DNA of 34,285 nt, from contig DALTVX010000131.1 of NCBI GenBank assembly GCA_029987395.1, positions 1-34,285 on the forward strand. The letters run 5' to 3'. Positions within the stretch are counted from its first letter, which is position 1, and the number at the start of each line of letters is the position of its first letter. The notes under the pieces are model-generated. The model was not told the origin of the DNA and did not search any database. It saw only the letters and a program-made list of their open reading frames with translations. A program made the position numbers and the translations under genes. Origin of the DNA: Methanocorpusculum sp. GTDB lineage: Archaea > Halobacteriota > Methanomicrobia > Methanomicrobiales > Methanocorpusculaceae. Below, in pieces: positions 1 to 7,174 of this stretch.

Positions 1-7
1 AATATTC

Positions 8-286
8 ATGAAGAAACCAGTAAAATTTAACACCTACTGCCCATACTGCCGGAAACACACCGAGCACGAGGTTGAGAGGGTAAAGAAAGGCAAGACGACC
101 GGTCTCCACTGGATTGACCGTCAGAAAGCACGCCGCAGCAATGTTGGTAACCGTGGTAAATTCGGTAAAGTTCCGGGAGGAGACAAGCCGACCAAGAAGA
201 TCAACATGCGTTACCGGTGCAAAGAGTGCGGAAAAGCCCACTTAAGGAAAGGTTACCGTGCAGGTAAATTTGAACTTACGGAGTGA
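8..286 (+). CDS. rpl44e: 50S ribosomal protein L44e
   Basis: Ribosomal protein of the large subunit, found in archaea and eukaryotes; it sits near the E site and binds one zinc. The 92-residue product is strongly basic and has two zinc-binding CxxC pairs at residues 11/14 (CPYC) and 71/74 (CKEC), as expected of the family. The ATG lies only 7 nt from the window edge, so its upstream signals are not visible. It is the first visible gene of a rightward translation cluster; rps27e follows after 5 nt. Length and motifs match the family closely. Confidence 0.97.
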   Translation: MKKPVKFNTYCPYCRKHTEHEVERVKKGKTTGLHWIDRQKARRSNVGNRGKFGKVPGGDKPTKKINMRYRCKECGKAHLRKGYRAGKFELTE

Positions 287-291
287 GTAAT

Positions 292-480
292 ATGGTAAAA
301 GCATCCCGAGAAAACCGAAGCAAGTTCCTGAAGGTAAAATGTCCGGACTGTGAAAACGAGCAACTCGTATTCGAGAAAGCAACCTCCGTTGTTGAATGTA
401 CTGTCTGTGGACGTGTACTTGCAGAGCCTACCGGCGGCAAGGCAGTCATCAAAGCAGATATTGTAGCAACATTTGAATAA
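292..480 (+). CDS. rps27e: 30S ribosomal protein S27e
   Basis: Small-subunit ribosomal protein with a C4 zinc finger: Cys 17/20 (CPDC) and 36/39 (CTVC) in a 62-residue product. I place the start at the ATG at 292 because a GGAG at 280-283 lies 8 nt upstream and MVKASREN is the usual family start. An in-frame GTG at 283, overlapping the rpl44e stop, would add three residues and is less likely. The close spacing implies translation from the same mRNA as rpl44e and aIF2-alpha. Confidence 0.96.
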   Translation: MVKASRENRSKFLKVKCPDCENEQLVFEKATSVVECTVCGRVLAEPTGGKAVIKADIVATFE

Positions 481-497
481 ATCTGGAAAATTATCTG

Positions 498-1271
498 ATG
501 AGTGAAAGAGATTGGCCAATTGAAGGAGAACTTGTCGTCTGTAGTGTTACAGAGGTCAAGGACTTTGCGGCATTTGTAAACCTAGATGAATATGAAGAAC
601 GTCAGGGGTTAATCCCTATCGCAGAGATTGCCCGTGGCTGGATCAAATACATCCGGGACTACATACGTGAAGGGCAGAAGGTTGTCTGTAAAGTTCTTCA
701 CGTAGATGAACACCGTGGTCACATCGATCTTTCCCTCAAAGATGTCAATGAACACCAGCGCAAAGAGAAGATCCAGGACTGGAAGAGTGAGCAGAAAGCA
801 CACAAGTGGATCCAATTTGCCTCAACCGAATCTAATGTTGAGATAAAAGCATTCGAAGATGCAATGTATGCCGAGTTTGGTTCGCTTTATGCTGCTTTCG
901 AAGCAATTGCATTATACGGCGAAGAAACTCTCGCCAAATTCTCACTGTCTCCAGAAGCGACCTTAGCACTGGCAAAAGTTGCCTCTGAAAATGTCAAGGT
1001 CCCTAAAGTTACCGTGAGCGCAGTCTTAGAGTTAGTATCCACAAAACCAGATGGCGTGAACATTATTCGCCGCGCACTCCGAAGTGCTGAACCCAAAATC
1101 GATGGTGCCGAGATCGAGCTTCTCTATCTTGGCGCTCCTCACTACAGGGTAAAAGTTGTTGCCCCGGATTACAAAGCTGCAGAAAAAGCACTGATCAAAG
1201 CCTCCGAAGCTGCGATTGGTGTAATGGAACGTGCAGAAGGTTCCGGCAAACTTATTCGGAAACAAAAGTAA
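498..1271 (+). CDS. eif2a: Translation initiation factor aIF2 subunit alpha
   Basis: Alpha subunit of the heterotrimeric archaeal initiation factor 2, which delivers Met-tRNAi to the small ribosomal subunit. The 257-residue protein has an N-terminal S1/OB domain (about residues 8-85, starting WPIEGELVVCSV and ending near HIDLSLKDV), a helical middle domain, and a C-terminal alpha/beta domain (about 170-250) that binds the gamma subunit. It lies 17 nt after rps27e and 15 nt before nop10, the usual archaeal order. The beta subunit is encoded separately at 33037-33651; gamma is not in the window. Confidence 0.97.
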   Translation: MSERDWPIEGELVVCSVTEVKDFAAFVNLDEYEERQGLIPIAEIARGWIKYIRDYIREGQKVVCKVLHVDEHRGHIDLSLKDVNEHQRKEKIQDWKSEQKAHKWIQFASTESNVEIKAFEDAMYAEFGSLYAAFEAIALYGEETLAKFSLSPEATLALAKVASENVKVPKVTVSAVLELVSTKPDGVNIIRRALRSAEPKIDGAEIELLYLGAPHYRVKVVAPDYKAAEKALIKASEAAIGVMERAEGSGKLIRKQK

Positions 1272-1286
1272 TATCTGGTGTTTCTC

Positions 1287-1448
1287 ATGACGGGTCATAT
1301 TCGAAGATGCCCTGAATGTCACACCTACACTCTTTTTACGATGTGTAACAGTTGTGGATGTCCTACCGAGTCGGTTCATCCGGCAAAGTATTCTCCTGAA
1401 GACCCATATGGTGTGTATCGAAGGAAGGCAAAATTATGGAACAAGTAA
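1287..1448 (+). CDS. nop10: H/ACA RNP protein Nop10 (53 residues)
   Basis: Small core protein of the H/ACA guide ribonucleoprotein, which works with Cbf5, Gar1 and L7Ae in RNA-guided pseudouridylation of rRNA. The 53 residues start MTGHIRRCPECHTYTL and hold four zinc-binding cysteines at 8, 11, 20 and 23, followed by the conserved PAKYSPEDPYGVYRR segment that contacts Cbf5. The last 13 nt overlap the start of the PAC2-family gene, which suggests translational coupling. The aIF2-alpha/Nop10/PAC2 order is common in Euryarchaeota. Confidence 0.95.
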   Translation: MTGHIRRCPECHTYTLFTMCNSCGCPTESVHPAKYSPEDPYGVYRRKAKLWNK

Positions 1449-2194
1449 ATGTCAGTTGGTATGTTGAGGATGTCTCAGCCCATTCATCTCCAGTTGTAAT
1501 TGCTGGACTCCCGGGTGTTGGGCACGTCGGGAAATTAGTTGTTGATCATCTTGTTCATGTTCTTTCAGCTGTGAAGGTTGCTGAGATCACCTCTACCCTA
1601 TTTCCTCCACAAATGTACCTTTCAGAGGAAGCAGTCCTTCGTATGCCAAGAAATGAACTATTTTTTGTGCCTGGATCTGAGAATACTCCGTCTGTACTTC
1701 TTCTAGCAGGAGATTGTCAGAGCACAATGCCTGAGGGACATTATACGATGGGTGATGCATATATTCGTATTTTTGAGATCCTTGGCGTGAAACGTATATA
1801 TACTCTAGGTGGATATGGTGTTGGCCGAATGGTGGATAAACCGCGTGTCCTCGCTGCACTCTCTTCAACGAAGCTAAAGGACGAGGTCCTAGCCTCCGGT
1901 GCTGTTTTGAATAAAGATGAGCCGGTTGGCGGCATTATCGGCGCTGTGGGTCTCCTGATCACTCTTGGTCGTCTAGTCGGCATGGAGGGTATTGCCCTTC
2001 TCGGCGAAACATCCGGCTATTTGGTCGATCCGGTCAGCTCGACTGCAGTTCTTGATGTGCTGGAAAAACTCACTGGTATCAAAGCAGATCGGACCGAACT
2101 TGCAGATCTTGCCTGTCAGATGATGACCGAGGTTTCCTCTCTTGCATCTACGATCCAGAGAAACAATGCAGATGATCTGAGTTATATTGGATAA
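1436..2194 (+). CDS. PAC2 family protein (proteasome-assembly-chaperone-like)
   Basis: A 252-residue member of the archaeal PAC2 family (COG2047 type), related to eukaryotic proteasome assembly chaperone 2. The N-terminal part contains the family's glycine-rich stretch AGLPGVGHVGKLVVDHL, and a second conserved segment reads IYTLGGYGVGR. The C-terminal third is helical. Its biochemical role in archaea is not settled; a role in proteasome assembly or in translation quality control is an inference from homology and from its place in the aIF2-alpha/nop10 operon. The start overlaps the end of nop10 by 13 nt. Confidence 0.88.
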   Translation: MEQVNVSWYVEDVSAHSSPVVIAGLPGVGHVGKLVVDHLVHVLSAVKVAEITSTLFPPQMYLSEEAVLRMPRNELFFVPGSENTPSVLLLAGDCQSTMPEGHYTMGDAYIRIFEILGVKRIYTLGGYGVGRMVDKPRVLAALSSTKLKDEVLASGAVLNKDEPVGGIIGAVGLLITLGRLVGMEGIALLGETSGYLVDPVSSTAVLDVLEKLTGIKADRTELADLACQMMTEVSSLASTIQRNNADDLSYIG

Positions 2195-2199
2195 CAATT

Positions 2200-3315
2200 A
2201 TGCTGTGCAACGTGGATCTTCACCTCCACTCCTGTTTTTCTATGGCAACTTCCCCAGAAATGCTGCCCGATCGGATACTTGATTGTTGTAGAACAAAGGG
2301 TATCCATGTTGTAGGAAGCGGGGATGCTCTTCATCCGCGCTGGCGTGAGATGTGGAAGCCGTTTTTCGAGAATGAACAAGGTATTATTGTTGTTCCTCAG
2401 ACCGAGGTTGAAGATTCATCACGTGTCCATCATCTGATCCTGATGGAGACCTTCGATCAGTTTGCCGAACTTCAGCAACGGTTTAGCTCTGCGTGTGGTC
2501 ATCTCACGACGGCGGGCCGCCCCCATCTGCATCTTTCCGGGGAGAAAATCGCCCGTGAAGTTCATGAACTTGGTGGAATGATTGGCCCAGCCCATGCCTT
2601 CACCCCTTGGACTTCTCTATTTGCCGCATTCGACCGACCATCTGATTGTTATGGTGAAGAACCAATTGAGTTCTGCGAACTGGGTCTTTCAGCTGATTCA
2701 TCATACGGTGCTGGAATCGAAGAATTTATTGGCATTCCTTTTTTGACGAATTCTGATGCACACAGTGCAGCGCCGGAAAAACTCGGTCGCGAATTCACGC
2801 GAATGGACCTCTCATCTCCTACAATACACGGTGTTCTTGATGCGGTGAAAAAAGATTCGATCGTTTTGAATGCTGGTTTTTTTCCAGAGGAAGGAAAGTA
2901 CAACAGAACTGCCTGCACGCGATGTTATGCGCAATATTCTCTTGAGGAAGCAGAACAATTTCATTGGAAATGTCCTCATGACAAAGGTAGGATAAAAATT
3001 GGTGTCAAGGGGCGTGCAGAACAGCTGTCCTCTATCTCTCCTACGGATAGGCCGCCTTATCTAAAGATGATCCCACTGGGTGATGTTATCGCCCGAGTAA
3101 TTGGGGTATCTTCTCCAAACACCAAAAAAGCACGGGCACTTTATACCGAATTCATCGAGGCATTCGATAATGAGATCGCTATTTTATTTGAGGTGCCGCA
3201 TCAAGACCTGTCACGGATCTCACCTTCTGTGGCTGCGGCGATATTGTCGATGCGCGAAGGTCGCGTCACCTTGAACGCGGGTGGTGGAGGTCGTTACGGA
3301 TCCTTCACCCTCTGA
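2200..3315 (+). CDS. Endonuclease Q family protein (PHP-domain DNA repair nuclease)
   Basis: Resembles archaeal EndoQ, which nicks DNA 5' of deaminated bases (uracil, hypoxanthine) and abasic sites. The N-terminal PHP domain shows metal-binding motifs DLHLH (6-10), PAHAF (about 130-134) and NSDAH (194-198). A zinc-knuckle region follows: CTRC at 239-242 and CPHD at 258-261. The C-terminal domain is helical, with SSPNTKKARALY near 304 and a helix-hairpin-helix-like AAAILSMREGRV near 345. At 371 residues it is shorter than Pyrococcus EndoQ (about 424), and I see no C-terminal PCNA-binding tail. The second half of the zinc knuckle has Asp where homologues usually have Cys. It lies 5 nt downstream of the PAC2 gene, so it is probably cotranscribed. 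Confidence 0.88.
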   Translation: MLCNVDLHLHSCFSMATSPEMLPDRILDCCRTKGIHVVGSGDALHPRWREMWKPFFENEQGIIVVPQTEVEDSSRVHHLILMETFDQFAELQQRFSSACGHLTTAGRPHLHLSGEKIAREVHELGGMIGPAHAFTPWTSLFAAFDRPSDCYGEEPIEFCELGLSADSSYGAGIEEFIGIPFLTNSDAHSAAPEKLGREFTRMDLSSPTIHGVLDAVKKDSIVLNAGFFPEEGKYNRTACTRCYAQYSLEEAEQFHWKCPHDKGRIKIGVKGRAEQLSSISPTDRPPYLKMIPLGDVIARVIGVSSPNTKKARALYTEFIEAFDNEIAILFEVPHQDLSRISPSVAAAILSMREGRVTLNAGGGGRYGSFTL

Positions 3316-3336
3316 TATTTTCGCCGACGTATTTTC

Positions 3337-4875
3337 TTATGCGAGGAATGCACACCGCGACTCATCCATGATCTGCACATCATCAAGTGACCATAGACGC
3401 ATGTTTCGTGCGGTCTTCTCTATGCCAAGTTCTGTTTTCGAGTCGATGTCAATAAGATATGCTTCAAGGTCTTGGACATGCATCCTGTTGGCTGCTACTG
3501 CGCGGTGATGTCCATCGATCAGAATATATCTGTCTCCTCGGTGTACAACGATGAGTGGCTCGGCAAGGCCTTTTCTGATCTCATATGCTCTGCCGTCCAG
3601 TTCATCCATGTACACTTTGGACTGGGTTGGAATAAGATTCTTGATCTGCACCATCCCTCGTGACAAATGAGGATTAAACCCGTACAAAGTTTTCAGGGTG
3701 GTGATGTAGTCAAACACTTTTTCCGGAGTGACTCTCTCAATTTGTGATCTGATCACATCTGCATTTGTTATGATCCCGACGAATTTTCCGTCTTTATCAA
3801 CAACAGGGAGTTTCTGCACACCAAACCTGAACATCTTGCGCGCGACATCGGTCATACCATCATTAGGTAGCGTCTTGAGGATCATCGGTTGCATCAGGGG
3901 TGCTATATTATCATTTGCTTTTGCGTTTATGATGTCCCTTGCCGCAACAAGGCCAACGACTTTTCCATTACTTAATACTGGAAATCCGTCATGTGTTGTT
4001 GTTCGGATTAGCTTGATAACATCCTTTACCGTTCCTCCCGAATCAAGACTGATCACATTGGTCGTCATATATTCTCTGACTAGTTTCTTCTCGGTTGGGA
4101 TCAGTTTTGGATGTGACGGTCGAACAAGAGATCGTTCGGGATTATCATCGATCCTAATATCTTTAATACTAAAGATCTTCATCGAATGGGCGGTTTTTTC
4201 GAGCCCTAGTTCAATGTCGGCGTCCAGATACACAACATAGGCATCCAACTTCATTAGCCCAAGTTTCTCTGCAGCGACTGCTCGGTGGTGACCGTCCACA
4301 AGAATAGTGCGTTCTCCTGACTTTACGGCTATAACTGGTTCTGCGAGATGTTTTCGGAGTTCGTATGTCCTTCCCTCAAGTTCGTCCTGATGAACTGAAC
4401 TCTGTGTCGGTTGCAGGTCTTTGACATCAATCAACTCACGTTTAAGGCGTGTGTCCACTCCATATAGGGCATGAAGCGCTCGCATAAAATTGAATACCTT
4501 CTCCGGTGTCACTCTCTCGATCTGGGATCTTAACACATCCATATTCGAGACAATGCCTAGAAGCTCATTATTGGGCCCGACCACAGGCAGTTTTTGGATA
4601 CCGGTCCTGAATATCCTCCGCGCAACCTCGGTTATCGTAACATCGGCTCGTACGGTGATCGGGTGGCGCGTCATCCGTAGTTCGACCTTCGTTGAGGGAT
4701 GTTCACCGATGATATCTCTAGCAGAGATATATCCTACAACTTTTCCAAGTCTAATGACTGGAAAGCCATCATGATCGGTGGTATGGATATGACGGATCAC
4801 ATCTCCTACCGTTTCGGACGCATCGATGCTTACAACATCATGCGTCATATAGTCACGGACCTGTTTTTTCTCCAT
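3337..4875 (-). CDS. Tandem CBS-CBS-ParB-like protein (internal duplication)
   Basis: A 512-residue protein made of two collinear copies of the same unit. Each copy has a CBS pair (about residues 5-120 and 265-380), a linker with SQIERVTPEKVF (117-128 and 377-388), and a ParB/sulfiredoxin-like domain with DGHHRAVAA (194-202 and 454-462). Every landmark is offset by exactly 260 residues. By hand count the halves are about half identical, without gaps. CBS pairs usually bind adenosine nucleotides or SAM; ParB-like domains can bind nucleotides or DNA. A nucleotide-sensing regulator is therefore plausible, but the target is unknown. No signal peptide or membrane segment is visible. It ends 21 bp from the convergent EndoQ gene and lies 91 bp downstream of hsp20. 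Confidence 0.85.
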   Translation of the reverse strand: MEKKQVRDYMTHDVVSIDASETVGDVIRHIHTTDHDGFPVIRLGKVVGYISARDIIGEHPSTKVELRMTRHPITVRADVTITEVARRIFRTGIQKLPVVGPNNELLGIVSNMDVLRSQIERVTPEKVFNFMRALHALYGVDTRLKRELIDVKDLQPTQSSVHQDELEGRTYELRKHLAEPVIAVKSGERTILVDGHHRAVAAEKLGLMKLDAYVVYLDADIELGLEKTAHSMKIFSIKDIRIDDNPERSLVRPSHPKLIPTEKKLVREYMTTNVISLDSGGTVKDVIKLIRTTTHDGFPVLSNGKVVGLVAARDIINAKANDNIAPLMQPMILKTLPNDGMTDVARKMFRFGVQKLPVVDKDGKFVGIITNADVIRSQIERVTPEKVFDYITTLKTLYGFNPHLSRGMVQIKNLIPTQSKVYMDELDGRAYEIRKGLAEPLIVVHRGDRYILIDGHHRAVAANRMHVQDLEAYLIDIDSKTELGIEKTARNMRLWSLDDVQIMDESRCAFLA

Positions 4876-4918
4876 CGCTTAAACCTACTATTCGTAATCA
4901 GAGAACATCAATCTTGTT

Positions 4919-4927
4919 AAAAAAAAA
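4919..4927 (-). terminator. Oligo-T terminator after hsp20
   Basis: A run of nine T on the minus strand, 40-48 nt beyond the hsp20 stop and upstream of the CBS-ParB gene. Archaeal RNA polymerase terminates at such oligo-T tracts, so this probably separates the two leftward genes. The purine-rich AGGT shortly before the CBS-ParB ATG suggests that gene has its own ribosome binding site. Confidence 0.5.
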
Positions 4928-4966
4928 GGATTTTCCGGGTTGGTGGTCGCCCAGCAGTGTTTGGTA

Positions 4967-5446
4967 TCACTCGATTTCGATCGAAACGCCTGCATCTTTA
5001 AAGGATTTTGTAAGCGTGATCTTCATGATGCCGTTTTTGAACGAGGCTTTTGCTCCATCTGAAGTTACCTCTGAGGGAAGATTAATGATCCTCTCTCCAG
5101 CGCCGGATCTACGTTCTCGCAGATGATAAACACCCGAAACATCTGTTTCTGAAACATCGGCATCGTACATTGTTTTGATCTGAAGAGAGGTTTCATTAAG
5201 AAGTTTTACTGCCACGTTCTGCTTTTCCATTCCTGGAAGATCGCAGGTTACAATTATTTCTGTCGGAGTTTCACAGAGATCGACCTGGAAATCACCGATA
5301 ATTCTCGGGACTGCATTAATTGCGATCGTTTTGAGGTTTTCAGAGCGCGATACAAGATTTCCGGCACGCTCTTCCATCTCGGAAAAAAACGTGTCGATAT
5401 CGGAGCCTAGTGTTCCAAAACTAAATTCTTTGAGTTTCATTGACAT
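4967..5446 (-). CDS. hsp20: Hsp20/alpha-crystallin family small heat shock protein
   Basis: ATP-independent holdase chaperone that binds unfolding proteins in large oligomers. The 159-residue product has a helical N-terminal arm (about 1-50), an alpha-crystallin domain (about 50-145, including VDLCETPTEIIVTCDLPGM and the segment ending ASFKNGIMKITLTKS), and a C-terminal I-x-I motif (SIEIE at the end) that docks neighbouring subunits. The ATG at 5446 is preceded by a GAAGGT ribosome binding site about 7 nt away. A strong TATA element and a dyad at the predicted transcription start lie upstream and are listed separately. A T9 run on the coding strand follows the gene (complement of 4919-4927). 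Confidence 0.95.
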   Translation of the reverse strand: MSMKLKEFSFGTLGSDIDTFFSEMEERAGNLVSRSENLKTIAINAVPRIIGDFQVDLCETPTEIIVTCDLPGMEKQNVAVKLLNETSLQIKTMYDADVSETDVSGVYHLRERRSGAGERIINLPSEVTSDGAKASFKNGIMKITLTKSFKDAGVSIEIE

Positions 5447-5483
5447 ATTACGTACCTTCTGTTATTTCATCATCCAATGTGAT

Positions 5484-5516
5484 TTACTTATGGTAAGTCA
5501 TAATTATATATAAATA
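5484..5516 (-). promoter_or_regulatory. hsp20 promoter with dyad at the predicted start site
   Basis: On the minus strand a strong archaeal TATA element (TTTATATAT) lies at about 5507-5516. The transcription start expected about 25 nt downstream falls at about 5484-5490. A dyad ACTTA-TGG-TAAGT (5486-5498) covers this point. It contains the hexamer TGGTAA (5491-5496, plus strand), the same core as described for the Pyrococcus heat-shock repressor Phr at its start-site operator, although here on the opposite strand. Repressor binding is an inference. Confidence 0.55.
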
Positions 5517-5584
5517 TTCTCTACGGTAGGGTCTGTGTCGGAAGAGAAGATGTTTATGATATCACACCTCCATATTATACCTAA

Positions 5585-6226
5585 ATGGCAGTACAGACGA
5601 AGTCCAAATCTGAGGATAAAGGTCCGAAGAAGAAAATAAACTGGGTGCAGATTGGCGTTATAGGCTTCTGTGTCCTTTTAGTTCTGATGTGTATAGTCTC
5701 CTTTAGCGGCTTACCGAACGCTCTAGGCAACCTCATCAATGGTGGTGGAATGACCAGTACGGGTGCAGTTGTTCCAGGCAACCCAGTATATGTGAATTGC
5801 ACCATGAATATTGGCGGCTCGCCTGTAACGATGGGTATCATGGGGCTGTATGCGGGGTCTCAAACGAATAAAACCCAATACATAAACTTTCCGGGGTATA
5901 CATACCCATTTGAAATTTATGCTGTTGAGTACAACCAGATATCCGCCGGCGTAGTCGGATTATCATTAGGGAAATCGCGGACCGTTGCAGGTTCCGGAGA
6001 CACTTTGATTACTTCGATTTCTAAAGAGAATGTTGAAGATGTTGAGAGTGCTGAAGTTGGAGATGTGTTGTATCTGCCAATAAATTATGCGGATGAACTT
6101 GGAGATACTAATTCAACTGCATATCGCCCGGCAGTGATTACTGCAATTAACGATGCGGATTTAATCGTCCAGTATGGTTCAGATACAATCGATATTGAAA
6201 TGGTTGACTACTTACCAACCAGCTAA
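5585..6226 (+). CDS. Membrane-anchored protein of unknown function, weakly FKBP-like
   Basis: I do not recognise this 213-residue protein with confidence. A basic, charged N-terminus (residues 1-20) is followed by one hydrophobic segment (about 22-44), so it is probably an N-terminally anchored protein with the rest outside the cell. The exterior part has possible N-glycosylation sequons (NCT, NKT, NST). The segment YPFEIYAVEYNQISAGVVGLSLGKSRTV resembles the part of FKBP-type isomerases where the polypeptide leads to a G-M-x-x-G-E-K-x-x-V turn, and the C-terminal half resembles the slow-isomerase insert plus last strand, but the active-site aromatics are not clear. A TTTATGAT TATA-like element at 5552-5559 would start transcription close to the ATG. 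It converges on the glycosyltransferase gene with 12 bp between stops. Confidence 0.7.
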   Translation: MAVQTKSKSEDKGPKKKINWVQIGVIGFCVLLVLMCIVSFSGLPNALGNLINGGGMTSTGAVVPGNPVYVNCTMNIGGSPVTMGIMGLYAGSQTNKTQYINFPGYTYPFEIYAVEYNQISAGVVGLSLGKSRTVAGSGDTLITSISKENVEDVESAEVGDVLYLPINYADELGDTNSTAYRPAVITAINDADLIVQYGSDTIDIEMVDYLPTS

Positions 6227-6238
6227 AAATATTTTTTT

Positions 6239-7168
6239 CTATTTTTTCTTGAGTTCGTTCAACTCAGCCTGAATCTTTTCTATGGCTATGATCTGTTCTC
6301 TATGATATGCGAGGATCATATCACTGATAAGTCCGATCATAAATGTCAGAATGCCCGTTACGATCAAGAGCATTGTTAGAATAGTCAGTGGGAGATGTTC
6401 GACTCCCTGAAACCATTCGACGATAACATAGATACCGGTGATAATACCTGCGAGGCCTAATATTATCCCAACAGCGCTGAAATGGAACAATGGGTTATTC
6501 ATCTTCCCGTATCTGTTGATAGCTCTAATAATTTTATAACCGTCACGCAGAGGATTTAGTTTCGTGGGGGACCCTGGGCGTTTTTTGTAATAGGTCGGAA
6601 CAACTTCGAATCTAAGGTCATGATGAACAACTGCCGAGCAGATCTCTGTCTCGATCTCAAACCCTGACTCAGAGAGATCCATTTTTTTCACAGATTCCTT
6701 TGTGAATCCTCTGTATCCAGAAAGGATGTCAGTCATATAGACTCCATGGGCCCATTTGAAAAACGTGTTCATTACTGAATTTCCCAGACGATTCAAACGA
6801 GTCAGTGCTCCGTGTTCATAGTTGTCAAGCCGATTGCCGATAACATGATCCGCCCTTCCTGATATAAGCGGCTCGATCATCGCATCAGCATACTCTGGTG
6901 GATTTGTCCCATCCCCATCCAGCATCAGGATGTAGGGCTCGGTGATCTGCTTGAATGCTTCGATCATCGCAGCTCCTTTCCCTTTTCCTGTTTGGGTCAG
7001 CACCTTCGCTCCTAAATCTGATGCGATTTCAGGTGTTCCGTCCGATGATCGGCCATCAACAACAAGGATATGTGTGTAGCCGTGACTCTGTAATTCCGTT
7101 ATAATCGGTCCTATGGTCGTTTTTTCATTGAGTGTCGGGATCAACACACATACATCGTCTTTATTCAT
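6239..7168 (-). CDS. aglJ: AglJ-like family 2 glycosyltransferase
   Basis: GT-A glycosyltransferase expected to transfer a nucleotide-activated hexose to dolichyl phosphate at the cytoplasmic face, the first step of archaeal N-glycan assembly. The start, VCVLIPTLNEKTTIG, and the body match the S-layer N-glycosylation enzyme AglJ type. The catalytic DGDG is at 84-87, and VVDGRSSDGT (about 36-45) is the nucleotide-binding segment. Two hydrophobic helices follow (about 229-252 and 260-288) and the protein ends in a short Glu/Lys-rich helix. At 309 residues it has the family length. It starts 6 nt after the argG stop, so it is cotranscribed. Specificity (glucose or another hexose) cannot be read from sequence; a related dolichyl-phosphate glycosyltransferase is the alternative. 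Confidence 0.82.
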   Translation of the reverse strand: MNKDDVCVLIPTLNEKTTIGPIITELQSHGYTHILVVDGRSSDGTPEIASDLGAKVLTQTGKGKGAAMIEAFKQITEPYILMLDGDGTNPPEYADAMIEPLISGRADHVIGNRLDNYEHGALTRLNRLGNSVMNTFFKWAHGVYMTDILSGYRGFTKESVKKMDLSESGFEIETEICSAVVHHDLRFEVVPTYYKKRPGSPTKLNPLRDGYKIIRAINRYGKMNNPLFHFSAVGIILGLAGIITGIYVIVEWFQGVEHLPLTILTMLLIVTGILTFMIGLISDMILAYHREQIIAIEKIQAELNELKKK

Positions 7169-7174
7169 CGTTCA

